NCBI RefSeq assembly: GCF_030929615.1
Contig: NZ_JAVFVU010000032.1
Span: 1-64,000, forward strand
Length of the DNA: 64,000 bases
Source of the DNA: Dyadobacter sp. LHD-138
GTDB taxonomy: Bacteria; Bacteroidota; Bacteroidia; Cytophagales; Spirosomataceae
Reading direction: 5' to 3'
Translations under genes and position numbers: made by a program
Notes under the pieces: model-generated
Told to the model about the DNA's origin: nothing
The model's database searches: none
What the model saw: the letters and a program-made list of their open reading frames with translations, nothing else
Shown: positions 8,634 to 17,420 of the stretch, piece after piece
Layout of the letters: the number at the start of each line of letters is the position of its first letter
Position numbering within the stretch: position 1 is the first letter of the stretch

Positions 8634-10013
8634 ATGGCAACGCTAAATTTGTCAAATGGTTCGCATACAGCGGATGAAGCGGACTTGAATGCCCAGCCGC
8701 ATTGGAATAATGCTGAAAAAACCACATTCCGGATATCGTTTATCTACTTCTTTTTGCTCGCCTTTCCGCTGGATTGGAAGTATTACAACGCCGTATTTTC
8801 AATCAATTGGCTCGATCTTCATTACCGTGATTTCTTTAACCTGGCTCATTATTCGCCTCAGTTTTTTGCTGAGAATTCTTTTCTTAATTTAATCGGTTTA
8901 CTGGTTTTGGCAGTAATCGGCGGCTTGCTCTGGGGCGCAGTTGACAAAGATAAAAAGGAGTATCATGCGCTGTATTACTGGATCCGGGTCATCGTTCGTT
9001 ACCGGCTCGCGCTGGGTTTGATCGCGTATGGTCTGATCAAATTTTTTCCACTACAATCGCCGCTTCCGTCCATCAGTAATCTCAATACGCAATACGGCGA
9101 TTTTTCTGACTGGAAGATATTTGCGCTGACTTTGGGTGTCGTACCCGGATATCAATCGTTCCTCGGTTTGGTGGAAATTCTTGGCGGACTTTTTCTTTTA
9201 AACAGAAAAACAACCTCCATCGGAACGCTGATCATTATCCCGTTTACTGGAAATGTTTTTGTGTCTAACCTTGCTTATGGCGGTGGAGAAGCAGTTTACA
9301 GTTTTTATCTGATTCTTCTTGCGCTGTTTTTATTCGCTTTTGATGCGCCGAGATTTTACAGCTTGCTCGGTCTGGAAAGACCGACGATACCAAATCGTTT
9401 TCATCCTACCTATGCCGTGAAATGGCAGCAATACGGACGTGTTGGCTTAAAATTGTTTTTCATCTTCTTTTTTGTCATCCTGTTTGGTTTTAAAACCAGA
9501 AACGGATATCTGAACGATCCTTACCAATATCCCAAGGCGCCGGGTCTGCTAAAAGCTGCGGGTGTTTACAACGTGGCCGAATTCAAGATCAATAACAAGG
9601 TCTTGCTTTATTCCCCGACCGATCCGGTACGCTGGAAAGATGTGGTGTTTGAAAATTGGGCTACGCTAAGTATCCGTTCAAATAAGCCGGTCATCATTGA
9701 TTCAACCAACATCGAAGAGATTAAAGAAAATGACCGGGATAGGGTATATGAATTTTTAGGATCTGCCGGAAGACATTATTACAGTTACAAGATCGACGAA
9801 GCGCAGCAGGTTTTGAAGCTTGAAAACAGAAATAAAAATGACGCTGCGGACAAATTTCAACTGCATTACACACGCCCGGATTCGGCAACGATCGTTCTTT
9901 CAGGGATTAACAGCGACACGGATTCTGTTTTTGTGAGACTTGAAAAAATCAACAAAAAGTATTTACAGACGGAAGTCAAGAAGCTGGGAAGAAGAAGAAG
10001 TCCGAAACTTTGA
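8634..10013 (+). CDS. DoxX-like membrane protein, copy 2
   Basis: A 459-residue integral membrane protein, paralogous to copies 1 and 3. The hydrophilic N-terminus (about 30 residues) is followed by several hydrophobic segments, with the shared YYWIRVIVRYRLALGLIAYG block near residues 115-135. The C-terminal soluble part begins at AAGVYNVAEFKINNK (about residue 305) and ends in a basic tail, KKLGRRRSPKL. Resemblance is to DoxX/DoxD membrane subunits; quinone reduction from thiosulfate or a related donor is possible but not shown. It lies between SusD and copy 3, spaced 18 and 40 bases, consistent with one operon. Confidence 0.8.
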   Translation: MATLNLSNGSHTADEADLNAQPHWNNAEKTTFRISFIYFFLLAFPLDWKYYNAVFSINWLDLHYRDFFNLAHYSPQFFAENSFLNLIGLLVLAVIGGLLWGAVDKDKKEYHALYYWIRVIVRYRLALGLIAYGLIKFFPLQSPLPSISNLNTQYGDFSDWKIFALTLGVVPGYQSFLGLVEILGGLFLLNRKTTSIGTLIIIPFTGNVFVSNLAYGGGEAVYSFYLILLALFLFAFDAPRFYSLLGLERPTIPNRFHPTYAVKWQQYGRVGLKLFFIFFFVILFGFKTRNGYLNDPYQYPKAPGLLKAAGVYNVAEFKINNKVLLYSPTDPVRWKDVVFENWATLSIRSNKPVIIDSTNIEEIKENDRDRVYEFLGSAGRHYYSYKIDEAQQVLKLENRNKNDAADKFQLHYTRPDSATIVLSGINSDTDSVFVRLEKINKKYLQTEVKKLGRRRSPKL

Positions 10014-10053
10014 AATGAAACTGTTCGAAAATAAGCGATAAATAATATTCATT

Positions 10054-11712
10054 ATGTCAATCACAACGAGTAATTCGGCAGAAATCACAGAAGAGTCCAA
10101 TCGTGGACGGACTGTTTTAACCGACGCAATCAAGGCGAACCAGACAGACAAACAATGGCCCGAATGGCAAAAAAACCTGTTTCGTATCGCCTTCATCTTT
10201 TTTGTCAGCATTTCCCTTCCCTGGAATCCGGAGTGGTATAAGGTTGTGTTTTCTATCGATTGGACGAATCTTCACTACCGCGATCCTTATGATGTAGCCA
10301 GATTTGGTTCGGGATTGGAAATCTTCGGCCGCACGCTTTTCGGAAGCAGTATGAACGGATATGCGACCTACGTGATCACGCTGATTTTTGCTGTGGTTGT
10401 CGGAGCGCTCTGGACTTTGGTGGTTAAAATTCTCAAAAAAGATCCTCAGCATTATATCCAACTGAATTACTGGCTGCGCACCATTGTGCGTTACCGTGCC
10501 GGCATTGGAATCATTGGTTTTGGATTTACCAAGCTGCTGCCAACGCAAATGCCATATCCTTCGCTTGGACTTTTGAACACGGATTTTGGCGATTTTACTT
10601 TACAAAAAATTTATTGGCTGTCCGTTGGAATTGTTCCGTGGTATCAGGTTTTTGCCGGCGTAGTTGAGATTGCCGGCGGTGTACTTTTGTTTTTCAGGAA
10701 GACAACATTTCTTGGCGCAGTACTTCTTTTCGGAGCCTTGGGCGATATCGTTTATGTGAATTTTGCCTATGATGGCGGCGTGCATGTTTACAGTTCTTAT
10801 TTTGTGATCTTGTCTGCTTTTCTAATGGTGCAGGACATTCCGCGTCTTTACAATCTTTTCATTCTCGAACGTTTTACGGTACCTGTCAACTACTATCCGA
10901 CGTTTACAAAGGTCTGGCAAAAATATGCCCGAATTGGCGTCAAATCGGCCGTAATTGGTGTATTTCTATTTCTGTTTTTTTATCTATCACTGGTAAATTT
11001 CTTGTACGATCCTTATAAACAACCTTCAACAGCAGGTATAAAGGAGCTGCGTGGCAACTACAATGTGACAGAATTCCGCGTTAATAATAAGGTAATTCCT
11101 TATTCACCTCAGGATACGGTAAGATGGCAATGGGCTACTTTTGAGAAATGGACATCACTGACTTTTAAGGTTAACAAACCGACTAAACTTGACCTTTCCA
11201 ATGGCGGAGGTTCACCGATGAAAGACATCAGCAGAACTTTTGAATTGACAGGAACGGGCGGCGGACAGCGGGTTTTTCATTATTACGGTGATCCCGTTGC
11301 GCATGTTCTTTATTTACAGGATAAATTCAAGGCGGCATCCGGCCGGGAACTTGGTGCACGCGATGCAACCGATCTTTCAGGCGGTGCACCAAAACCAAAG
11401 AAAAACAAGCTCAGACCTGAGGACCAGCCAGATCCAAACTGGATCAGTAAAGCTGCCTGGGTTAACATTGGCGACGAAGTTAACAAAATTGATTCTCGTG
11501 CCGCATCTACACGCCGTGACCGCGAATTTGCTGAGGCACCTAAAAACGAAAAGCGTAACCGGATGATTTTGAGCTATCAGACAACGGACGGATCTCGTGT
11601 GATTTTAAAGGGAATTGATCAGAATAGAGATTCTCTTTACGTCGTGCTGGATCGGGTCAGTAAAAATTATGTTTTGCCAAAAAGTACGCTCGATGCAGGA
11701 AAATATGACTAA
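10054..11712 (+). CDS. DoxX-like membrane protein, copy 3 (extended C-terminus)
   Basis: A 552-residue paralogue of copies 1 and 2 with the full N-terminus (WPEWQKNLFRIAFIFF near residues 35-50). It has the LNYWLRTIVRYRAGIGIIGFG block and the C-terminal EFRVNNKVIPYSPQDTVRW domain. It carries about 90 extra residues (roughly 425-510) rich in Lys, Arg, Asp and Pro, absent from copies 1 and 2, before the final SRVILKGIDQNRDSLYVVL block. Its stop overlaps the start of the cytochrome gene by 8 bases (11705-11712), which suggests translational coupling. Membrane placement beside a periplasmic cytochrome and a SoxC-type enzyme fits a role in electron entry to the respiratory chain; this is inference. 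Confidence 0.82.
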   Translation: MSITTSNSAEITEESNRGRTVLTDAIKANQTDKQWPEWQKNLFRIAFIFFVSISLPWNPEWYKVVFSIDWTNLHYRDPYDVARFGSGLEIFGRTLFGSSMNGYATYVITLIFAVVVGALWTLVVKILKKDPQHYIQLNYWLRTIVRYRAGIGIIGFGFTKLLPTQMPYPSLGLLNTDFGDFTLQKIYWLSVGIVPWYQVFAGVVEIAGGVLLFFRKTTFLGAVLLFGALGDIVYVNFAYDGGVHVYSSYFVILSAFLMVQDIPRLYNLFILERFTVPVNYYPTFTKVWQKYARIGVKSAVIGVFLFLFFYLSLVNFLYDPYKQPSTAGIKELRGNYNVTEFRVNNKVIPYSPQDTVRWQWATFEKWTSLTFKVNKPTKLDLSNGGGSPMKDISRTFELTGTGGGQRVFHYYGDPVAHVLYLQDKFKAASGRELGARDATDLSGGAPKPKKNKLRPEDQPDPNWISKAAWVNIGDEVNKIDSRAASTRRDREFAEAPKNEKRNRMILSYQTTDGSRVILKGIDQNRDSLYVVLDRVSKNYVLPKSTLDAGKYD

Positions 11713-12304
11713 GTCCGGAATTTTTATCGGCGCATTTTGCCTGCTTTTCTCGATATCGTTAACCGCACATAAAACTCTGACTTCCGCTCAAAACGGTAGT
11801 CAGGCTGATACGCTTGATTACCCTAGAACTTTCGGATTCGGCAGAGCGGCTACATTAGAAGAAATTGCACTGCTGGATACGGATGTCCGGCCCGATGGTA
11901 AAGGTCTCCCCGCAGGTTCGGGAAAAGTTGCTGACGGCAAGCTGGTTTATGCAGCCAAATGTTCTGGTTGCCACGGTGTAACGGGCGTTGAAGGCCCGAA
12001 TGATGCTTTGGTAACGGTAAAAAATCCTGCTGATCAGAAGACAAAAGCAAGGAGTAAAACGATAGGAAATTACTGGCCTTATGCCACAACCGTTTTTGAC
12101 TATATCAAACGGGCGATGCCTTTCAACCAGCCGGGGTCGCTGACGGATCAGGACGTGTACAACCTGACAGCGTTTTTGCTCCATGAGAACGGTTTGATCA
12201 AACCGGACGAGGTTATCAATGCCCAAACACTTCCCAAAGTGATTATGCCGGCGCGTGATTTCTTTGTCCCTGATGATCGTCAGGATGGTCCGGAAATTCG
12301 TTAG
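11705..12304 (+). CDS. Monoheme c-type cytochrome, partner of SoxC-type enzyme
   Basis: A 199-residue exported protein. The ATG at 11705 is chosen because it gives a proper signal peptide (MTKSGIFIGAFCLLFSISL) and overlaps the previous stop; frames extending upstream lie wholly inside the DoxX-like gene. One heme-binding site CSGCH is at Cys86-Cys89-His90, and the likely axial Met is M138 in AMPFNQPG. Position and size fit the SoxD/SorB role: accepting electrons from the molybdenum sulfite dehydrogenase encoded 27 bases downstream and passing them to the respiratory chain. SoxD of Paracoccus is a larger diheme protein, so this is a simpler version. Confidence 0.85.
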   Translation: MTKSGIFIGAFCLLFSISLTAHKTLTSAQNGSQADTLDYPRTFGFGRAATLEEIALLDTDVRPDGKGLPAGSGKVADGKLVYAAKCSGCHGVTGVEGPNDALVTVKNPADQKTKARSKTIGNYWPYATTVFDYIKRAMPFNQPGSLTDQDVYNLTAFLLHENGLIKPDEVINAQTLPKVIMPARDFFVPDDRQDGPEIR

Positions 12305-12331
12305 TATCGTATTTAAAACTGAACAAAATTC

Positions 12332-13582
12332 ATGCCTGATCGAAAGGGAGATAAACCGCTTGTAACGGAGAAAAAAATAAGCCGAAGAACACTTCTTGCA
12401 GGCGCTGCAACGGCTGCGGTGGTCCTGGCACAGACGGCTTCGGGAAAAAGTTTTCAGGCTGCGCTGACAAAATCTGAGCTACATTTATTAGAAGATCCAA
12501 CCAAAGTTCCGGGCGTACCGCCTGGGACGCTGGGAACAAGATCACCGTTTGAAAAACCGGCTAAAGCACCTTCGGATATATCTTCCAGAACGCCCTTGCA
12601 AGATTTATTTGGAACCATAACGCCATCTGATCTTCATTTTGAGAGAAATCATAATGGAGTGCCTGCGATCGATCCTGCCAAGTATGAGCTGGTTATCCAT
12701 GGAATGGTGGATAAGCCGATGGTTTTCACGCTCGCCGATTTAAAACGTTTTCCTTCGGTTTCACGTATTGCTTTTCTGGAATGTTCCGGTAACTATCGCA
12801 GTGCAGCGGACGGGAAAATTACCCCGCAGCAAATTTGCGGCCTCACCAGCCAAAGCGAATGGACTGGCGTAAAACTTTCGACTTTATTTCGCGAAGTTGG
12901 TGTCAGTCCCAAATCAACCTGGTTTCTGGCAGAAGGCGGGGATGCTGCGGTTATGACTAGAAGTGTTCCCGTTGCAAAAGGCTGGGAAGATGCGATCGTT
13001 TGTTATGCGCAGAATGGCGAGGCGATCCGGCCGGAGCAGGGATATCCGGTCCGCTTATTTCTGCCAGGCTGGGAGGGGAATATCAATGTGAAATGGCTAA
13101 GAAGAATTGAGCTGTCCGACCAGCCTTTCCAGACCAGACAGGAAACCTCAAAATATACGGAAGCAATCGGTGGCGGGAAAATCAGGCAGTTCAGCTTCAC
13201 CATCGATGCGCGCTCGATCATCACATACCCCTCGTATCCACAAAAGGTGGAAAGAGGCTGGATCGAAATTCGGGGCATAGCATGGAGTGGCAGAGGAAAA
13301 GTTGTACGCGTGGAAGTAAGTACCGACGCAGGGAAAACCTGGAAACCGGCTGAATTACAGGAGCCTGTAATGGACAAGGCGCACACGGTATTCCGTTATT
13401 TATGGAACTGGAACGGGCAATTGACTGAAATCCTTAGCCGTACCGTAGACGAAACCGGTTATACCCAGCCCTTTTTAAAAGAACTTATGGCGGCCCGTGG
13501 GGGAAATATGGGGTATCATTTTAATCCTGTCACGGCCTGGTACATCCAAAAGGATGGGCAGGTTCTGTTTAAAGCAACATAG
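12332..13582 (+). CDS. soxC: SoxC-type molybdopterin sulfite/sulfane dehydrogenase
   Basis: A 416-residue periplasmic molybdoenzyme. The N-terminus carries a twin-arginine signal, SRRTLLAGAA (about residues 17-26), so it is folded before export. The oxidoreductase Mo-binding domain includes ITPSDLHFERNHNGVP, FPSVSRIAFLECSGN with the molybdenum ligand Cys151, and PVRLFLPGWEGNINVKWLRR. A C-terminal Mo-co dimerisation domain follows from about residue 290. The closest family known to me is SoxC/SorA, which oxidises protein-bound sulfane sulfur or sulfite and passes electrons to a cytochrome c. SoxAXYZB genes are absent from the window, so free sulfite oxidation (SorAB-like) is as likely as a Sox cycle role. 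It is the last gene of the operon. Confidence 0.85.
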   Translation: MPDRKGDKPLVTEKKISRRTLLAGAATAAVVLAQTASGKSFQAALTKSELHLLEDPTKVPGVPPGTLGTRSPFEKPAKAPSDISSRTPLQDLFGTITPSDLHFERNHNGVPAIDPAKYELVIHGMVDKPMVFTLADLKRFPSVSRIAFLECSGNYRSAADGKITPQQICGLTSQSEWTGVKLSTLFREVGVSPKSTWFLAEGGDAAVMTRSVPVAKGWEDAIVCYAQNGEAIRPEQGYPVRLFLPGWEGNINVKWLRRIELSDQPFQTRQETSKYTEAIGGGKIRQFSFTIDARSIITYPSYPQKVERGWIEIRGIAWSGRGKVVRVEVSTDAGKTWKPAELQEPVMDKAHTVFRYLWNWNGQLTEILSRTVDETGYTQPFLKELMAARGGNMGYHFNPVTAWYIQKDGQVLFKAT

Positions 13583-14163
13583 AGGATTTTGTGTTGATTT
13601 TATAGAAATATCTAATCTTAACACAACTAACATTATCTTCGTATGCATCTATCTTCCCCATAACGCATCGCTTTTTCTACTCGCGGAAACGATTTTACCA
13701 TGGATTACCAATTTATAGCATCCCCAAATTGCTGACATGCGTAACAATCCCAAAAAATTTAGATTTTCTTTGCTGTAATTCCGGTACTTTTTAGATATTT
13801 ACGTTGTCTCTATGTTTAGAAGACAATCATCCCTAACGATCATAACTTATGTACTCCGCCAACATTTCGCCTTCTGGTTTTTTCTTACTGGTGCAACCGG
13901 TTTCTACACAAACGTATATAGACTTATGTAACCGGTTGTTCTGATATCAGTTCTGGTTAATATCCTGGGCACTGTACTTCTCCTTATGCGTTATTGTAAC
14001 TGTTAATCGATCAAATTATTGCTTGATTAAGGTTTTACGTATATCTGTGTGCTGTCTTTGAGATACTTACCGGCTTTCGGCAAAAAATAATAGTCTCTAT
14101 ACCGGGTAATCCCAGGTTAAGACTATTGCCTGAACTTTGTAGGAAAAACAATCTGAACGATCC
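13583..14163. other. 581-base intergenic region
   Basis: AT-rich spacer between the SoxC gene and the glycosyltransferase run, both on +. I see no convincing coding frame. It holds a pair of palindromic AACCGGTT sites at 13895-13902 and 13930-13937, reported separately. No clear promoter of the TTG/TAnnTTTG type and no strong terminator stand out. Confidence 0.4.
13894..13938. repeat. Paired AACCGGTT palindromes
   Basis: AACCGGTT occurs at 13895-13902 and 13930-13937, 35 bases centre to centre. With one flanking base each, the two form a 9-base inverted repeat. The arrangement could be a dimer operator or a hairpin with a 27-base loop. It lies about 225 bases before the glycosyltransferase genes. 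Confidence 0.35.
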
Positions 14164-14961
14164 ATGAATCCTGTTCTGCCAACATCTCTTATTATTGCTA
14201 CCTATAACTGGGCCGAGGCACTGCGCTGCTGTCTTTTAAGTGTGGCCCGGCAGAAGATTCTGCCAACCGAAGTTATTATTGCTGATGACGGATCAGACGA
14301 CAGAACGCGCGCGGTAATCAACGAATTTCAAAAGGAATTTCCTGTTCCGATTATTCATGTTTGGCATGAAGATGAGGGTTTTAGAAAAACCAGGATTCTC
14401 AATAAGGCCATTATGCAAAGTGTCGGGCAATATTTGATTCAGGTGGATGGAGATGTTTTGCTGCACCCGTTTTTTGTAAAAGATCATATCGCAGCCGCCG
14501 AACCCAACACGTTTGTTCGGGGGAGCCGTGCACGCATAACTGCGTCCAGAACCGCGGAGTTGCTGAGGACCTGTCGTACTGATATCGGTTTTTATTCCCA
14601 AGGAGTTTACCACCGGCTTAATGCGATGCGTTTGCCTGTGTTCAGGTCCCTTGGCCGGCGAAAAGAAATGGCCAGCCGTAGTGTCCGCGGCAGCAATCTT
14701 GCCTTTTGGAAGGCTGACTTTCTTCGGGTCAACGGTTACAACAACGAACTGAACGGATGGGGGCATGAAGACGAGGAGCTGGCAGCTCGTTTTATCAATA
14801 ACAACATCATTAAAAAGATAGTGAAACTGAGTGCGGTACAGTATCATTTGCACCATGAGGAATTACCAAGATTAAATGAATCGCATCATAGCCGGATAAT
14901 TGAAAAAACGTTGGTAACAAAAGCTAAAATCTGCCTTAATGGATATGAAAATCTTTACTAA
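14164..14961 (+). CDS. Family 2 glycosyltransferase, copy A of tandem pair
   Basis: A 265-residue cytoplasmic GT-A-fold enzyme without a signal peptide. The nucleotide-binding start SLIIATYNWAEAL is at residues 8-20, IIADDGSDD near residue 40, and the metal-binding DGD at Asp95-Asp97. A C-terminal galactosyltransferase-like block holds RGSNLAFWK and NGWGHEDEELAARF, a pattern shared with chondroitin-synthase-type GT2 enzymes. It probably adds a sugar to a surface polysaccharide or lipid-linked glycan; donor and acceptor are unknown. It overlaps the next gene by 17 bases, and the two proteins align from the first residue, so they arose by tandem duplication. Confidence 0.88.
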   Translation: MNPVLPTSLIIATYNWAEALRCCLLSVARQKILPTEVIIADDGSDDRTRAVINEFQKEFPVPIIHVWHEDEGFRKTRILNKAIMQSVGQYLIQVDGDVLLHPFFVKDHIAAAEPNTFVRGSRARITASRTAELLRTCRTDIGFYSQGVYHRLNAMRLPVFRSLGRRKEMASRSVRGSNLAFWKADFLRVNGYNNELNGWGHEDEELAARFINNNIIKKIVKLSAVQYHLHHEELPRLNESHHSRIIEKTLVTKAKICLNGYENLY

Positions 14962-15793
14962 AAGCTCTCTTATAATTTCAACCTATAATTGGCCGGAAGC
15001 GCTTCGGCTTTGTCTGCTGAGTGTGAAAGAGCAGTCGGTGTTACCGGATGAAGTCATTATTGCCGATGATGGTTCAACGAGTCAAACTTTTGAGGTAATT
15101 GAGGCGATGCGGCCAACGTTTCCGGTGCGCCTGGTACATATCTGGCAAAAGGACGACGGATTTCAGCTTTCTAAAATCCGCAATAAAGCCATTGCCATGA
15201 GCTCATTCTCTTACATTATTCAAATTGATGGCGATTTAGTTTTACATAAACACTTTATCAAAGATCACCTTGAATTAAGTGAGCCGGGTACATTTGTTGC
15301 CGGAAGCCGGGCATTGATGAATCGGCAGTTATCCGAAAAACTGCTTCGTTTGCAGAAAGCCAGCATTCATCTTTTCGAACCCGGTGTGAGCAATATATGT
15401 AACCGGTTTCATATTACCTGGCTTAGCAGATATTTGGCGGATCGTTATAAACCTCAGGATATTTTTGCTTTGCGCGGGTGCAATATGGCGTTTTGGCGGG
15501 AGGATCTTGTACATGTCAATGGTTACAACGAATGTTTTCAGGGATGGGGCAGAGAAGATAACGAAATCGCGGTACGTTTGTTCAACGCGGGTCTTAGGAA
15601 ACGGGCCATCAAGTTCGGCGGGATCGTTTTTCATATTCATCATCCGGAGGCCGACAGGGGAGACTGCCTTGAAAATGAAGAATATCTGACCTATGCGCTA
15701 CGGCACAAGTCAGTCTATTGCAGTCAGGGGCTTGATCAGTATTTTGACGTTGTAAATCAGGTTGAGCACGCAGAAAATACACTTAGTCTTTGA
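14945..15793 (+). CDS. Family 2 glycosyltransferase, copy B of tandem pair
   Basis: A 282-residue paralogue of copy A. The ATG at 14945 is preferred over the one at 14939 because it puts SLIISTYNWPEAL at the same distance from the start as in copy A and DGD at Asp95-Asp97 in both. Other shared blocks are IIADDGSTS, LRGCNMAFWRED and QGWGREDNEIAVRLFN, the latter being the C-terminal acceptor or catalytic motif. It starts inside copy A, implying coupled translation. It likely acts in the same surface-glycan pathway with a different acceptor; specificity cannot be read from sequence. Confidence 0.87.
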   Translation: MKIFTKSSLIISTYNWPEALRLCLLSVKEQSVLPDEVIIADDGSTSQTFEVIEAMRPTFPVRLVHIWQKDDGFQLSKIRNKAIAMSSFSYIIQIDGDLVLHKHFIKDHLELSEPGTFVAGSRALMNRQLSEKLLRLQKASIHLFEPGVSNICNRFHITWLSRYLADRYKPQDIFALRGCNMAFWREDLVHVNGYNECFQGWGREDNEIAVRLFNAGLRKRAIKFGGIVFHIHHPEADRGDCLENEEYLTYALRHKSVYCSQGLDQYFDVVNQVEHAENTLSL

Positions 15794-15798
15794 TTGAA

Positions 15799-16506
15799 AT
15801 GAGTACTCCCCAGTTAATTTCTATTATTTTAGTCACCCGTAATGCGGAAAAATTTTTGCAAAGATGTCTTGATAGTATCTACATGCAGGAATATCCCGGC
15901 ATTGAGATCATTGTCATGGATGGCGCCAGCACAGACGACACACCGGCTATTCTTCAGGCGAATTCGGGCAAACTGACCTATTGGAAAAGTGAAAAAGACG
16001 ATGGAATTTATGATGCCATGAACAAAGCGTTGGGGCATGTGCAAGGTCAATGGGTCTATTTCATTGGCGCAGATGATGTTTTAACACCTGCCTTTTCAGA
16101 CTTCGCCAATGAATTAAAAGATCCGGGCAGTATTTATTACGGAAGTGTGCAAAAATCAGGGAGAAAATATTTAGGAAAACTTTCACCCTACAAGCAGGCC
16201 AAGATTGGGATTAACCATCAGGCGATCATCTATCCGGCGAAAATTTTCTCTCTTTATCAGTATGATACAAGTTATAAAATATCAGCAGATCATGTACTGA
16301 ACATGTGGTGTAACAAGAATCAGGATTACCGGTTTGCGTTCAGAGACTTTGATATTGCCGTCTTCAACGACACCGGCGTCTCTTCACTTCAAAAGGATCT
16401 TTTTTTTGAAAAGCAAAAAAGCAGACTGATTTTACAGTATTTTGGACTCATTATTTATCTGCGGTTTCAATTCAGAATACTGAAAGGGTTGTTTTCGGGT
16501 AGCTGA
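15799..16506 (+). CDS. Family 2 glycosyltransferase
   Basis: A 235-residue GT2 enzyme. ATG at 15799 is chosen over an upstream TTG at 15790; it lies 6 bases after the previous stop. Motifs are LISIILVTRNAEKFLQRC at the N-terminus, IEIIVMDGASTDDTP, WKSEKDDGIYDAMNKAL and the DXD-type GADD near residue 90. This set (SEKDDGIYDAMNKG-like) is typical of WcaA/colanic-acid-type transferases. It ends 2 bases before the stop of the convergent minus-strand transferase, with no visible terminator in between. Confidence 0.87.
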   Translation: MSTPQLISIILVTRNAEKFLQRCLDSIYMQEYPGIEIIVMDGASTDDTPAILQANSGKLTYWKSEKDDGIYDAMNKALGHVQGQWVYFIGADDVLTPAFSDFANELKDPGSIYYGSVQKSGRKYLGKLSPYKQAKIGINHQAIIYPAKIFSLYQYDTSYKISADHVLNMWCNKNQDYRFAFRDFDIAVFNDTGVSSLQKDLFFEKQKSRLILQYFGLIIYLRFQFRILKGLFSGS

Positions 16507-16508
16507 TA

Positions 16509-17378
16509 TCAACTATCACTGAAAACCACACCCTTGTGCCTGTCAGAAATAATCTTGGGAGGCAGATCAAGTATCCTTGCCTGTAGGCGTTCGCTCCATT
16601 TTTTTTTCGGAATTAGCTTTGTCAGAATCAGTAATATGCGGCAAAGTCGCATGCTTAAGTCTTTCCCGTATTTTTTTTTCTCTTCGCCCACCAATGAGAC
16701 AACCTGTTCTAAATACCGGCTTCTCTGATTGAAGCTCTTTTGATTTTCCCCTCTAAACCGAAATCCCCCCAGGATAAACGAGGTTGTATACAATTTATCA
16801 TGCCTGAAAAACCGAAGCCATAATTCAAAATCAGCGGCCAATGAATAATTCTGAGCGATGTAACCACCTGCCTGCTCCCATAAGCTGCGCCGCCAGAATA
16901 CCGATTCCTGCTGTATAAACTGGCCATTAAATAAAAGCAAACGCGACCTTGACCAACACTGGGCATATGGCTGGTTATCATAAACAAAAGGATGGCCACT
17001 TTCATCAAAATAGGTATTTGAACCCATAATCCAGCGCACGTTTCCAAATTTTTCGAAAAGGTTCGCTGCCATAAACAGCGACTTTTTATGGTACATATCA
17101 TCCGAATTTATCCAGGCCATGATTTCTCCGGTGGACTTTGCGAAGCCTTTTTGAAGGCCATGATAAAGGCCGTCATCTTTTTCACTTACCCAGTACGCAA
17201 GCTGCTTTTCATACTTTTTGATGATGCTAACGGAGTTATCCATACTTCCACCATCAATAATGATGTATTCCAGATTTGGGTATCCCTGGCCAAGGACTGA
17301 AAGAATCGTGTCTTCCAGATATGCTCCCTGATTAAAGGAAGGTGTCACAATGGTGATTTTGGGTAAATTTGAAACCAT
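16509..17378 (-). CDS. Family 2 glycosyltransferase
   Basis: A 289-residue GT2 enzyme on the minus strand. The ATG at 17378 (MVSNLPKITIVTPSFNQG) is preferred to an in-frame TTG at 17399. Motifs are ITIVTPSFNQGAYLEDTI, YIIIDGGSMDNSV, WVSEKDDGLYHGLQKGF and the DXD-type NSDD. It belongs to the same broad WcaA-like group as the + strand enzyme at 15799-16506, and the two genes run into each other tail to tail. It is probably co-transcribed with the FdtA-like gene 42 bases upstream and the transferase before that. Confidence 0.87.
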   Translation of the reverse strand: MVSNLPKITIVTPSFNQGAYLEDTILSVLGQGYPNLEYIIIDGGSMDNSVSIIKKYEKQLAYWVSEKDDGLYHGLQKGFAKSTGEIMAWINSDDMYHKKSLFMAANLFEKFGNVRWIMGSNTYFDESGHPFVYDNQPYAQCWSRSRLLLFNGQFIQQESVFWRRSLWEQAGGYIAQNYSLAADFELWLRFFRHDKLYTTSFILGGFRFRGENQKSFNQRSRYLEQVVSLVGEEKKKYGKDLSMRLCRILLILTKLIPKKKWSERLQARILDLPPKIISDRHKGVVFSDS

Positions 17379-17420
17379 AGGCAATGCAAGCGATAGCAAT
17401 AAGGGTAAGTCAAAATCGGA

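Noticed and set aside
11615..11704. Longer N-terminus for the cytochrome c gene
   Set aside because: The extension is entirely within the DoxX-like gene in another frame and would bury the signal peptide; ATG at 11705 gives a clean export signal.
14293..14856. 187-codon minus-strand frame
   Set aside because: Antisense to a clear GT2 glycosyltransferase with intact motifs; no recognisable protein features.
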